From: Phaeoceros laevis
Taxonomy: Eukaryota; Anthocerotophyta; Anthocerotopsida; Notothyladales
Length of the DNA stretch: 43,381 nt
Assembly: GCA_049999765.1 (NCBI GenBank)
Contig: JBNGIQ010005839.1
Coordinates: forward strand, 1 to 43,381
Direction of reading: 5' to 3'
Shown: positions 1 to 9,919 of the stretch, piece after piece
Layout: every line of letters starts with the position of its first letter
Position numbering within the stretch: position 1 is the stretch's first letter
Translations under genes and position numbers: made by a program
Notes under the pieces: generated by a model
The model's database searches: none
What the model was told of the DNA's origin: nothing
Seen by the model: the letters and a program-made list of their open reading frames with translations, nothing else

Positions 1-259
1 AAATGTTCAAAGACTATCATGCTTCAAAACATACCTATACACAAATATACATCTTAAAAAAATCCACCTTCAGCTTCTCAATTGCTTTATTCATCAAATT
101 GTTAAGTCCACCTAAACTTTCAGCTGCTAATCCAGTGAACTTACAAAAAGATACATGTCCTGGCTCAACTGCCCCTTTTATAGGCGGGGCCAGGTCCATG
201 TTCAACCAACGGTCATCTGACCAAGTTTCAGTTGAAACTGTCAATAACTGAAAAAGTTA

Positions 260-359
260 NNNNNNNNNNNNNNNNNNNNNNNNNNNNNNNNNNNNNNNNN
301 NNNNNNNNNNNNNNNNNNNNNNNNNNNNNNNNNNNNNNNNNNNNNNNNNNNNNNNNNNN
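260..359. other. assembly gap (100 N)
   Basis: A run of exactly 100 undetermined bases, the usual placeholder for a gap of unknown size. The 259 bases before it hold only short chance reading frames, and I see no gene there. Confidence 0.99.
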
Positions 360-380
360 CAGACTCCTCATTCCATGACA

Positions 381-898
381 GCCCTTGAGTAGGCTTAGAA
401 ATCTTATTAAGGAGCCAAAAAGTGAAAAATCTCAGTATTTACGGAAAGCCACTCTCTCCTGGAATCATTTTAACCCTTAATGACCCCACATGACATGTGT
501 ATCTTGTTCTGCCCTTGCCCACGATTCTGGAAATAATTACACATGCAATATTTTTAGATTTATATTTTTTTACTACCAATGGAAAGAGCTAGTTGAGCTC
601 TATCCAATGAGCCTACTTGCAACGTGTATAGATGTAATATGCAAGGAAAAATATGCAAAAAAGACAGCAAGGGCCCCGTTTTCCATCAGATCATGCCGGG
701 TCTCTTGGTGGCAACCCGACCATTTTTTATCAAAAGAAGCGCACCCAAAACGGGCGATTAGAAGCCTGGGCCCTTAAGGGTTAAGGATGGTTCAAGATTT
801 AGCTGGCCCTTGAGTAGGCTTAGAAATCTTGTTAAGGAGCCAAAAAGTAAAAAATCTTAGTATTTACGGAAAGCCACTCTCTCCTGGAATCATTTTAA
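381..898 (+). repeat. direct repeat pair (93 bp units), one copy interrupted
   Basis: A 93-bp unit occurs at 381-473 and again at 806-898, with only a few substitutions between copies. Both start at GCCCTTGAGTAGGCTTAG and end at a TTAA. In the second copy the TTAA runs straight into AGGATGGTTCAAGATT or a very close match. In the first copy the same continuation appears only after 307 bp of unrelated DNA (781 onward). The pair is therefore a tandem duplication of about 113 bp whose left copy was later interrupted. Confidence 0.9.
474..780. mobile_element. piggyBac-like non-autonomous element (MITE), 307 bp
   Basis: The segment begins CCCTTAATGACCC and ends GGGCCCTTAAGGG, so its termini are inverted repeats. 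It is flanked on both sides by TTAA (470-473 and 781-784). A TTAA duplication beside CCCT...AGGG ends is the hallmark of the piggyBac superfamily. The empty target site is preserved at 895-898 in the second copy of the surrounding direct repeat, which fixes both boundaries. A 95-codon open frame (490-777) runs through it but shows no transposase motif, so the element must have been moved in trans. Confidence 0.8.
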
Positions 899-936
899 GG
901 ATGGTTCAAGATTAAGCTGGCCCTGGAAATACACCT

Positions 937-1008
937 ACTAGATAGGATGACGTCTGTCATCCTATCTAGTTTGTCATCCCAGCTGTCAATTCCTTCGGAG
1001 GAATTGAC
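937..1008. repeat. two adjacent short perfect hairpins
   Basis: Bases 937-951 and 956-970 are perfect inverted repeats of 15 bp (ACTAGATAGGATGAC) around a 4-nt loop. Bases 985-994 and 999-1008 form a second perfect 10-bp stem (GTCAATTCCT) around TCGG. Similar words (GATGAC, GGAATTGAC) recur at 1028-1042. No coding frame accompanies them. They may be remnants of transposon ends or foldback DNA. Confidence 0.75.
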
Positions 1009-1590
1009 GGCTTCTATGCTGTATACGATGACAAAGGAATTGACTGGTTTTAAGCGTATACTTTAAAGCAAATGCTAAAACTCAAAAAACATGAATGCTT
1101 GAGAACCCGTAAACGTGTGAGTCTTGCTTTGGTCCCAAGTGATGGTGCACGCAAGCATCAGAATGACAACATGTAGATTCACACATAAAGCGTTTACAGC
1201 ACCACCTGATAGCGTAGCGTCCTAACCTGAAGATGGAACTTGCAAAGATTGCATGCCCTAGCTGCCTGAGTCATGCTAAAGCACTGCCCCTTCTCTCCTG
1301 CTGTCCGACGACAGCACCGAGCTGGACAGCAGTTGTGCCTAAGCTTGAATGCAAAAGCTTGCAACAACCGGAAATCTTATTCGAATCCCGGTAGAGATTG
1401 CCTGTAGGCCACATTTGGACGAAAACCCATAAAGAGGGTCTATAAAAGGAACTTAAAATAGACTAATTACCTTGCTACTGCCACATAGACATATCCAATA
1501 ACTAGCTAGCTTATCCAGAGTAACAAATCTGACCCGGCATTAACCTGTACTACACCTGACTAGCATTAAATCAGCTAAAGATGACTATGT

Positions 1591-1865
1591 ATGTGTTAGT
1601 GGGTGGGCGGAGCCCGCCCCTACCTGGTAACCTAGTTAATAGACGGTAGGTGACAGTTGCCCACTAACGTACGTGAAAGTCCGTAACGAGATAGAGGGAC
1701 TTGACCAGTGAGCCCGACTAAGACCATAGTGTTGAGCGCGCCCCTACCTAGTAACCTAGTTAATAGAGGGCAGGTGATAGCCGCCCACTAACGGACGTGA
1801 AAGTCCGTAACGAGACATAGGGGCTTGGCCGGTGAGCCCGGCTAAGACCATAGTGTTGAGTGCGA
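1591..1865. repeat. tandem pair of 124-bp structured units with a flanking inverted repeat
   Basis: A unit starting CGCCCCTACCT repeats with a period of 124 bp (about 1615-1738 and 1739-1864). Most of the unit is conserved, including a block around GTGAAAGTCCGTAACGAGA and the end GACCATAGTGTTGAG. Just before unit 1 lies TTAGTGGGTGGGCGG, which is complementary to CCGCCCACTAA inside unit 2. Each unit contains potential stems, such as CTTGGCCGG with CCGGCTAAG in unit 2. There is no open frame. I could not match it to a known ribozyme, tRNA, 5S rRNA or SINE. Confidence 0.7.
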
Positions 1866-3120
1866 TCGACTTTTTTGATTAAACCGAATGGATTGCATTA
1901 AGTTCGACCGATAAGTACACTCGACCCTCTTTATTCGTTACCTCTAGGGAGTAGTGAAATCAACAACATTTACAGAGGTATAACAAGTAGAGGTAATGAC
2001 GCTTAAAAATTACTTAATTAAATTAATATTTAAGTAAGTGATTACACATTAATGCAGTAATTAGCCGATTAGCGGCCTATGTAGTCATAAAATACTGTGT
2101 GATACGAGCTTGCCGTGCAGATTTCAAATGATGAAGCTCCACGGCTCGTTCCAATTGTCGGAGAAGCTTGAGCGTTCCCACAGCATTACATACGAGGGTG
2201 TCGCACCAAATACAAGTCCATACTCAATTGCAGCAATTAAATCTTGATAAGTCATGGGATTGTGTAGTCTAAGAGCTGGGCGAGAAATGTTAGGCTGCAA
2301 GGTCTGGGGAGCTGGAGCTGTGAAATCAAACACGCATGCTGCACTGAAAAGCCTACCTCAGTCGGAACGGGGAGTCCATTTTAACAAAAACCATTAGGGT
2401 GCACATTCTGTTGTTCTTCCCGCCCTTTTCTTCTTTCCGGAATCTCCGACCATGGCTGTGGAGGACGAGCAATTGCGGAACAAGGGAGCGAGCTGTTTGC
2501 GAATTTCAAGGGTTCCATGCGAATACACAAGAACATCCACAGGCGGGTGCGTCCCCACGCACGGGGCGTTTTGTTAAGAGGTTTGAAGAAGACGTAGAGG
2601 GGGTGCAACCATGCTCTCATGCTCCAAAGCCGGGTTTTCAGAGGAAGAGGCCACGCTCTTTTGTAGTTGAGCCGGATATGCAGCCGCGTACACATGACTA
2701 TGGCCATGTACACATCCATGACAGGACCTTCACTGATACCGAGCTTCTCAATTTGAAACTTGATGGGATGCAAGCGATACTGAGCCTTGAAAGATGAAAT
2801 GATCCCAGTAGCAAGACCTTATTGTCGAGAGTTGGTGGGGCCTCTTCTTGGGAAATTGTAAGCAAGATTGACCACATGGATCTGTAATTTCTTCTCGGAG
2901 GCCGCGTAGCCGGCGGCTTTGGCGTTGAAAAAGCAGTCGTGGATTGCCGTGCTCTTAGTGTCAAGAATGATTGGTCTTGGAATCACGTCCGGCTATGGTG
3001 AAGGGATGTCAACCTCCACAAAATTGCTGCGAATGGGGGGGGTTGCATGTTGCTGAATTGAGATCATTGAGGTTGACTCCCGCCATGTCGACCAACCAAT
3101 CCACCTGGTCTTGAAACTTT
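1866..3120. other. intergenic, no gene supported
   Basis: Open frames on both strands at 2124-2964 overlap one another, lack recognisable motifs and are broken by stops when extended. The minus-strand translation around 2380-2960 has a somewhat protein-like look, so it may be a decayed transposon fragment, but I cannot name a family. Confidence 0.5.
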
Positions 3121-3123
3121 TCT

Positions 3124-3760
3124 GGTTTGAAGTCCTCCTCATGGTCTTTAGACATGCCAAGGATCTTCAAGGTGAGACATGAGATTAAAGGATATATGAG
3201 GCACAGTGACTGTGAAGCCGCCTCTACAGACAACTCAGAGGAAGCACACAACAGCAGGCGGCTACTCAAAGAAAAGCTTTCCAAGTACAGACCTTGTGAT
3301 ATATTTAACATGGACGAGACATGCTTATTCTTCAGGATGGAACCTAATAAGACTCTTGTCACTAAATGTATGAGTGGGAAGAAGGGGGAGAAAGAATGTG
3401 TGACAGATGCTCTTACAACAAACAAGGATGGGTCAGTCAAATTGCCTCTAAGGTTGGGTGATTCACAAGTATAAGAAGCCGCGTGCTTTCACTTGCAGGA
3501 ACATACACTGTCCTGATAACTTGGGTATCGTATGGAAGGCCAACAAGAAAGCGTGGATGAACAAGGAGCTCTTTGAGGAATTCTTGCGTGATTTTGAGCT
3601 TCGTATGCGAGCCATGGGTAAGACCAGGGTCATTCTTTTGCTTGACAATGCCCCAGCACATGTGCATACAGTATAGCTCACTGTCACGTTGTTGGAACTC
3701 GTTCAAGATTTCCACCAAATACCATAAGCATGTTTCAGCCAATGGAGGGCGTTGAAAGAG
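3124..3760 (+). pseudogene. broken Tigger/pogo-type DDE transposase
   Basis: The translation carries the core of the Tigger/Jerky/CENP-B-like transposase family. Frame 1 (3127-3440) contains the first catalytic Asp in DIFNMDETCLFFRM, then GKKGEKE and TTNKDGS. The reading then moves to another frame near 3455, where VIHKYKKPRAF, NKKAWMNKELFEEFL and LLLDNAPAH (second catalytic Asp) follow. A stop at 3675-3677 and another frame change precede PPNTISMFQPME. Family members normally have FQPMD there, so the third acidic residue is Glu instead of Asp. The helix-turn-helix DNA-binding part is not visible upstream. This is a dead copy; the family normally moves by cut-and-paste with TA target duplications. 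I did not find its terminal repeats. Confidence 0.85.
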
Positions 3761-3843
3761 CTACGTTTCATTGACTTACAGAGAATCACCATGTCATTCA
3801 AGCCAACGTAGACATTCACAAAAGTTACACTCCTATCAGCTTG

Positions 3844-3866
3844 TAGTAGTAGTAGTAGTAGTAGGG
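3844..3866. repeat. (TAG)n microsatellite
   Basis: An uninterrupted TAG trinucleotide tract of seven to eight units. Shorter TAG/CTA tracts occur near 5262-5275 and 8366-8380. Confidence 0.95.
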
Positions 3867-4179
3867 GAGGTCATGCTAATCGACTCCACAGTTAGTAAGG
3901 TTCCTCAGCTTTTTGGCTGTTTCAAGTTCAAGCATATATAAAGGTCAGTTGCTAGCCTCTATATGAACAAAACCAAGGCAAATGAGTACTGATCATGCAA
4001 GAAGAAGAAGAAGATGGAGATTTCAAGCTTTATTAAGTGCTGGATTCCCAGGCACTCCCAAGAGGTTCGCGGGTACACTATAGCCACTAAGACACTTTGC
4101 GCTTGCTTAGAGGTGAGGCTTAGCTTGAGACTAAACTCCGCCATAGGCATGCTTCGTCCTAACTATACTTCATTCTAAT

Positions 4180-4350
4180 GCTAAAATTCTCCCTAAGCTA
4201 AAATTTGACCTAAGAAGTCATCCTAAACTAAGACGTCTTCCTAAACTGAAATTGGACCCTAAGTTAAAATTTGTCCTAAACTAGAATTTGTCATAAACTA
4301 AAATTTGTTCTAAACAAAACTTCAGTCTACTTTCGTCATCTAAAATTCGT
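4180..4350. repeat. degenerate minisatellite, about 20-22 bp units
   Basis: Variants of CCTAAACTAAAATTTGT recur about every 20-22 bp through this stretch (for example CTAAGCTAAAATTTG, CTAAACTGAAATTGG, CTAAACTAGAATTTG, ATAAACTAAAATTTG). No coding frame is present. Confidence 0.7.
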
Positions 4351-4390
4351 CTAAGTCAAGCTAAAACGTAACTCCTCCACCCTCTTAGGG

Positions 4391-5145
4391 CGGGGGAGCC
4401 ACGTTGTAGTGTCTGGCATGGGGGTAAACTGGCAGTGCGGGTGCCAGATAAGGAGAACCGCTTTCCTTTTGCCTCCTTTGTTGAGGGTGGGGTGCCTTTG
4501 GACAAAGTATTTGGCGGTCTTCCATGCACCGTGGTGAGTTGGAAAGTCAAAATCTCAAGGTGTCTACCCAATAGGTATGTTCTAGGGAGCTCTATTTCTT
4601 CATGAACTGTGCAGCAAGAAGGCATTATTGTGGCTAGCGAGGCATATTCGTCTGCCTTTGACAAGATTTTGTAAGTGTCGGGTTTTTGCTGGAGTAAAGC
4701 AGGTGGGGTCATGTAGGGTCAAGAATCGTTTGGCTTCGCAAAGTACAGGTGAGAGGAAGTAGTTTGAGGTATGCTAGCTGAGCTACATTGCCCTTCCCCC
4801 AAGAGGCTGGCAGAGGTGCTGGAGCTCTATACCAGAGAATGCAGAGTATTTTGACAGTGTGTTCTCAAGGGCTGTAGTGACTGGGACTGCCATGGGCCCT
4901 AGGTTTGTTGAGATTGAGCCCGGTGTCCATGCACTCATATTGTTATGCAAAGAGGCAGGTTTTATGGTTGCTCACCTTTTGAAGGTTATAAAGTACAGGT
5001 GTTCTATAGGAGAGCCTGCTTTTAGGGCTTGTTGCACTCTTTAAACGTTTTGCGGGGCTTGTTGCACTCTTTAAACATTTTGTGGGACTGTTTTTGCGGG
5101 ACTTGTCCGAAGGACAATATACTTTAATTCATTCATTCATTTAAG
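4391..5145 (+). pseudogene. decayed retrotransposon-like coding segment with (ATTC)n tail
   Basis: The plus strand reads like protein in pieces. One open block covers about 4775-5043 and includes RLAEVLELYTRECREYF, FVEIEPGVHALILLCKEAG and LKVIKYRCSIGE. A second block upstream (about 4395-4590) is in a different frame and has stops after it. The final block is followed by a 32-bp direct duplication (GGCTTGTTGCACTCTTTAAAC at about 5026 and 5058), then CAATATACTTTAATTCATTCATTCATT. A short tandem tail of this sort is typical of the 3' end of a non-LTR retrotransposon. I do not recognise the protein, so the family assignment is inference. Confidence 0.4.
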
Positions 5146-7025
5146 GGTGGCATCGCATTGGGCAATTTATCTCTAAAACATGTATGCTAAAAGGTTGCCG
5201 GTCGAAATACCTGGCGTGGTGTTCAATTCCCATGTGTTGGCTAGACACCATAATCTACTACTGGGCTACTACTACTAAATGTGGGCAGTTGGGAGATATT
5301 CGATAGAATCGATACGTGTTCGACAGACCGACTTGGGTAATAACTTATGTTTCTAGGTGAGTGCTTTGCGGTTACGTGGCAGTAGGCAATTGTCTCCTAA
5401 GGGCGAACGCAAATGTGGCCAGCTGCGCAAACTGCTGGACAACCTGGTTATGATGTAGCTATGGTATTGTTTATGTGTTTACCAGCGGGGCAGGCGTGTG
5501 CATTCAGTATTCGTGGAGCCAGGAGTACCTGAAGGTGGCTGAACTGGTTAAGCTGTCCCGTTAATATGTAAGGTGTGTGACTCTTAAAGAGGTGTGTGAC
5601 TCTTAAAGAGGTTTACACGGTCCCATAGAGGGTCCCCTGCCCTGTTAAGTGTGCCTAGTTGAAAGATGTGTGCTAGGTCTTTGACAAGCTGCCCAGGGGT
5701 GTGGTCAGCGACTGTCATGATAAATGGGTTTGATAGATTAAATTTTGGACCCCTGATTGTGACATGAGAAGGGAAGTGAGACTAGCCTGACCATGGGGAT
5801 TGCCACATTCAAACACAGCTGATGGCATTGGGCAGGGTGAACCTGTGGGCAAAGAGACGCCCCTACGAAGAAAGTCGATTCTCCCTCCATTGCCACTCAG
5901 TCTGACTTCCCATGGCGTAATGACCTGTTCCACTTCTGGCTGCCTCTCCACTGGTTACTTCTTCATTTTTGGCTGCTTTTCCAGTCCCTCCTTCAGCTCC
6001 GTTGCTGGTCTCCTGGCAAAGTTGTTACAATCTTCCGGTGCTACTTCGCGAATAACGCTACACTCTACTGCTCAGGCTTAGCCGTTAATCATTCCTCCTG
6101 CACTTGTACTCGTCCAAGTGAAGGGACGAGTCACGAGACAATGACCATTTCAAGTGAAGGGATTATGTCCTAATGTAGGAGAATGAATGCTATGCTAACA
6201 TCAACAACTCCTTTTCTACCCTGCTACCCTGCGATCTCCCGTCAGCTGACTCCCGACTGTCCAGGGGCTCCAATTCTGTTGTTTTGCAGCTCGGATGAGC
6301 CTAGAGAACTCAGGACGACGATGAGCAGAAGGAGCTTCTTTCGATTTCCCGGGCAATGGACATCATTTTGGCAAAATTTCATGTTCCATCACCTGCTGTA
6401 GATTCTTTCATGATCAGATAGGGCCTGCTTTTCATAAGTCCTAACAAGGGTTCTGGTGAAGCACGAAAGTCTCCTGATGGCTCCACAACCGGAGAAGTCC
6501 GCAAGGTACTTCGAACTCGTCCTAAGCAGGGTGGTTGATTTGGTGAGGCGGTTCTTGATACAACTCACGAATAGTGAACCTGTACAGTAGCCAGCCGTCG
6601 CCAATTCGCACTTTTTGCCATCCCTGCGGTAGCTCATGCTCGAAATCTGATGTACGCAGACCAAGTTCGAGCCCAAGGTGGCTCCTCCAAGGCTGAGGAA
6701 GCTCTCTCAGAGTTGAGTTTCTTGTTTCTGAAGGGAGTTTCTTGGTTATTGCGCGTTTTTACAGGTACCGGGTGGCAAATGAACAAGCGGAGCTCCCAGC
6801 CCTGCAAAACCTGCTGAAGATGTCTTGGTTCATTTCCGCATCTCGACGTCCGTCCCGGCATCTGGTAGGATATATGGAGGCAACGACAATTTGCCCGCCC
6901 CATGCGCCTGGACTTTCTCTTCACAGCTTTCTTGAACTCTTGAACCGTTTCGGTTTCCTGCCTTGGGCTCGGAGGTCACCTTCCATCCGCATCGGGGTTT
7001 GCCCGTCTGAGCTGGTGGCAGAGCC
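5146..7025. other. intergenic and probable promoter region of the oxidoreductase gene
   Basis: No gene supported. A 20-bp unit (GGTGTGTGACTCTTAAAGA) is tandemly doubled at about 5572-5610. Open frames between 5715 and 6924 overlap on both strands, have no motifs and look like chance. The last few hundred bases before 7026 are presumably the promoter and 5' leader of the next gene. Confidence 0.5.
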
Positions 7026-8180
7026 ATGGCGGAGGAAGCCTACCAGGCCCCAAAGCATGTGGTGGTCTGTGGAGGTGGGGTGATTGGCGTCTGCACTGCC
7101 TATTTTCTGGCGCAGAAAGGACTGCAGGTCACTGTGGTTGAGAGGACCGCTGTGGCTTGTGCGGCATCAGGCAAAGCAGGTGGATTTCTGGCTCTGGACT
7201 GGTGCGACACCAACGATTTAGGGCATCTCGCCAGACCTAGCTTCAGATTGCACGAGCAGCTGGCGCAGGAGCTCGATGGTGAGACCTATGGCTACCGGCG
7301 CCTGGATAGTCTTACCCTCGCCGTCGAGGAGGGGGTGGTGGCGAGCATCAGCACCGAAGGCGGAGTGACGAGTCTGTCTACGTTGTTGCCTGCATGGGTG
7401 GATGGTCTGGTCAGCACTGTCGCCGTGATGGGGACCAAGGAAACAAATGCGCAGGTTCATCCCCTGCTGTTTACCAGGAAGGTGTTGAGCACAGCAGTTG
7501 AGAGGTTCGGGGTTAAGCTTGTGAAGGGAGAAGTGAAGCAAATTAGGTTGGACCAGAGATCAGAGGGCGCAAGGGTTACGGGCGTGGTGGTGGAGGGACA
7601 GGTGGTGGATGCTGATGGTGTTGTCATAGCCATGGGACCTTGGTCTGCCAAGAACGAGCTGGTTGCCAGGCTCACCAAGGTGTCGGGCTTGAGAGTTCCC
7701 AGCATCGTGTTGTTCCCTCGGGAGCCAGAAGCGATCACAGCCCATGCTGTGTTCGTGGGATTCAGGACGACGGAAGGGAAATCCTTGGACCCGGAGATCT
7801 ATCCCCGTGGCACTGGAGAGGTCTATGTTTGTGGATGTTCGGAGGACGTCCCCGTCCCTGATGACCCTGAGCAGATCATTCCCAAGGAGGAGGACAGAAA
7901 GTTCTTGGAGAAATTGGCAGCCACGGTTTCTAGTAAGCTGGCAGATGCGGAAGTGACGGCGGAGCAAGCCTGCTTCCTTCCCGGCTCTGAGGATGGGCTG
8001 CCTTTGATTGGCAAGATTCCCAACGTCCAAGGGGCGTTTGTTGCTACCGGCCACAGTTGTTGGGGAATTTTACTGGCACCAGCTACAGGCGCTTCACTTG
8101 CTGAGCTGATTGCTGAAGGCACTTCAAAGACTGTAGATTTAAGGCCCTTCGACCCCGCCAGATTCGCTAGGTCTGTCTAA
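7026..8180 (+). CDS. FAD-dependent oxidoreductase (DadA/TDA3-like)
   Basis: A single-exon gene of 384 residues in the glycine/D-amino-acid oxidase (DAO) superfamily, flavoenzymes that oxidise amine or amino-acid substrates. The dinucleotide-binding fold opens the protein: GGGVIG at residues 16-21 and the ribose-binding Glu39 closing the second strand. The block AASGKAGGFLALDWC follows, typical of the eukaryotic TDA3-like branch. The C-terminal FAD-contact segment (DGLPLIGKIP, then ATGHSCWGILLAPATG) and the ending LRPFDPARFA are complete, so the protein is full length. The start ATG sits in a good context (GCCATGG). No clear targeting peptide is visible. The substrate is not predictable from sequence; D-amino acids or a sarcosine-like amine are family options. 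The next gene on the same strand is 1.7 kb away. Confidence 0.88.
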   Translation: MAEEAYQAPKHVVVCGGGVIGVCTAYFLAQKGLQVTVVERTAVACAASGKAGGFLALDWCDTNDLGHLARPSFRLHEQLAQELDGETYGYRRLDSLTLAVEEGVVASISTEGGVTSLSTLLPAWVDGLVSTVAVMGTKETNAQVHPLLFTRKVLSTAVERFGVKLVKGEVKQIRLDQRSEGARVTGVVVEGQVVDADGVVIAMGPWSAKNELVARLTKVSGLRVPSIVLFPREPEAITAHAVFVGFRTTEGKSLDPEIYPRGTGEVYVCGCSEDVPVPDDPEQIIPKEEDRKFLEKLAATVSSKLADAEVTAEQACFLPGSEDGLPLIGKIPNVQGAFVATGHSCWGILLAPATGASLAELIAEGTSKTVDLRPFDPARFARSV

Positions 8181-9199
8181 AGGGAGGACTTGGCGTTTGG
8201 GCCCCGGTGGAAACCTGCCGGCCCATCACATGTACAGGTGTGCACGAAAACTGAGAAAAGCATCGTGTTTCCCATAGCATCCATAAGGATTCACGAGGAG
8301 AAGCTGACCCTGCATTTCACTGGCTGCTTGCGGTAACCAAGTGAGCCATCCGGGACACAGCCAGGTAGTAGTAGTAGAAAAGAGCCGCGCTATAGTAGTC
8401 AATGCATATACTGGGTGAAAATAATCTGTACCACAGCTCAAGTTCAACACACTGGTTAGGGATTGTGTTAATGGAGACTGGCATCTCATGGTGAGCCTGA
8501 TTCAAGGACGAAGGTGTAAAAGAAGTTCATTGCCTAAATCTGCAGGCTTCCTATTTGCGGAGGGCAGCTGGCGCTGAGGGGAGTTGGCGCACAAGCCGGC
8601 AGGCATCGTCGGCGCGAGCCATGGTAGGTGTAGGTTCTCAAAGCAGCGAAGGTGGGAGGGGGGGACGGGGGAGGTTTCAGGCTCTGGACGGTCACAACTG
8701 ACACACTTTTGGTACACTTTTTGTAATCATCGCAGTCCGTGCTTTTCAATTTTCAGTCCTTCCTGACCGTTGTGCTGCTGCTTATCTGCACATGTGCTTA
8801 CATCAAAATAAACTTCCCACGGGCACTGGAGCGTAAAACTGGGGATGTCCCAGTGTTGCTGCCTACCTACACTATGTGGCACCTCGGACCTCCTTGAGCT
8901 GAAGCTGAAAGCTTTGTTGCTTTGCGTTTTGCAGCTTCGAAAGTTCCGAGGGCTTTTCTGGCGCGCTGCTCGAATCGGTTGGCTTTGATTTTGGTGATCT
9001 GTGCATCCTGGTCTGTGTTCATGTCTTCTGGCAGATGGTCAAGGAAGATTTTGAGATTGGCATGTTCGAACCGTTCTCTGTGAAAAATCCTAACGTTGAA
9101 TCTTGCCTTACTTGCTGCAGGTGAACGCCTGAGCCCATGGGTGGCTGGGTGTTACTTCTTGATGGGCTTGAGTATTCTGTTCTTCTGACACTTTTGTAG
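8181..9199. other. 3' flank and spacer
   Basis: Contains the 3' untranslated region of the oxidoreductase gene and a TAG microsatellite (8366-8380). No supported gene. A short open stretch after an AG at about 9034 could be an exon fragment, but it is too short to judge. Confidence 0.4.
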
Positions 9200-9405
9200 C
9201 GGATGCTGGAGAACCAACCATTATTTTGGCAAATGGTGCAATTGACCAAGCAATGAGAAATGTATTGGGACAAGCTGCTCTACAGGGGCAGATGGCCGAC
9301 AGGGCTAGTATCAAAGACATGTTTAATCGCTTTGCCGAAAACCTGAACATAATTAATTCTGCATCAGGCATTCTACGGTACGCCGTTGAATGCAACTCAG
9401 TTTGA
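9200..9405 (+). other. orphan exon-like open segment
   Basis: After a plausible acceptor (CACTTTTGTAG) an open frame reads 68 residues to a TGA. It contains GEPTIILANGAIDQAM, then IKDMFNRFAENLNIINSASG, and has a normal protein composition. No partner exons could be chained to it on either side. It may be a retained exon of a dead gene, a transposon fragment or chance. I do not recognise the family. Confidence 0.25.
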
Positions 9406-9657
9406 CAACGAAGAGAATGAAGATTTACATTGTAACAGACTGAAACATTGAGCAGAACAGCTTTGAGCGATCTCCCAAGCAACTTGACGACAGCACTTTA
9501 GGGTGTTAGTACCATTAGTAGGGGAAACGGAAAAACGCGGAATGGGTGCACTTGGTCACGCATCCCAATACTGATCCGACGCATGGCAAGCTTCATTGCG
9601 GAGTTCTAGCGAGGTATGGAAGGAATCCGATGGATGAATATAACAGAACTGCAAACC

Positions 9658-9745
9658 GACTATTATCTGAACATGGCCTCCGGGAGCCTTAGACATGGAC
9701 CCGACTTGGACCCGGACTCCCGGAGGCCAAGTTCAGATAATAGTC
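9658..9745. repeat. long near-perfect hairpin (29-bp arms, 30-nt loop)
   Basis: Bases 9658-9686 pair with 9717-9745 at 28 of 29 positions; the single mismatch lies in the middle of the arm. The loop of 30 nt contains two near-copies of TGGACCCG. The stem lies 175 bp upstream of the ATG of the following membrane-protein gene, on its likely 5' leader or promoter. Stem length and loop size would suit a miRNA precursor or a tiny foldback element. Confidence 0.85.
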
Positions 9746-9919
9746 AGTTGAAACTTAAAAAAATAGAAAAAAGAGATCATCACTTAAGCTTGGACGTTTC
9801 ACTGTTTATGTATGATGGCGCTGATGCAATTTTGCCCAAGCCAGCAGGGATTGGATTGAGCTCGCCAACGTTGACGATGTTTCGCTGAGGTCGAGATTCA
9901 GCTCCCCCTAGTTGCCAAC

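Noticed and set aside
1340-1400. A tRNA or tRNA-derived SINE, because of TTCGAATCCCGG
   Set aside because: The B-box-like word is there, but no matching A box at the right distance and no cloverleaf could be drawn.
1615-1864. A hammerhead ribozyme in the 124-bp units
   Set aside because: The core CUGAUGA and its GAAA partner are both absent.
5200-5245. A second tRNA-like B box (GTTCAATTCCC)
   Set aside because: No acceptor or anticodon stem could be formed around it.
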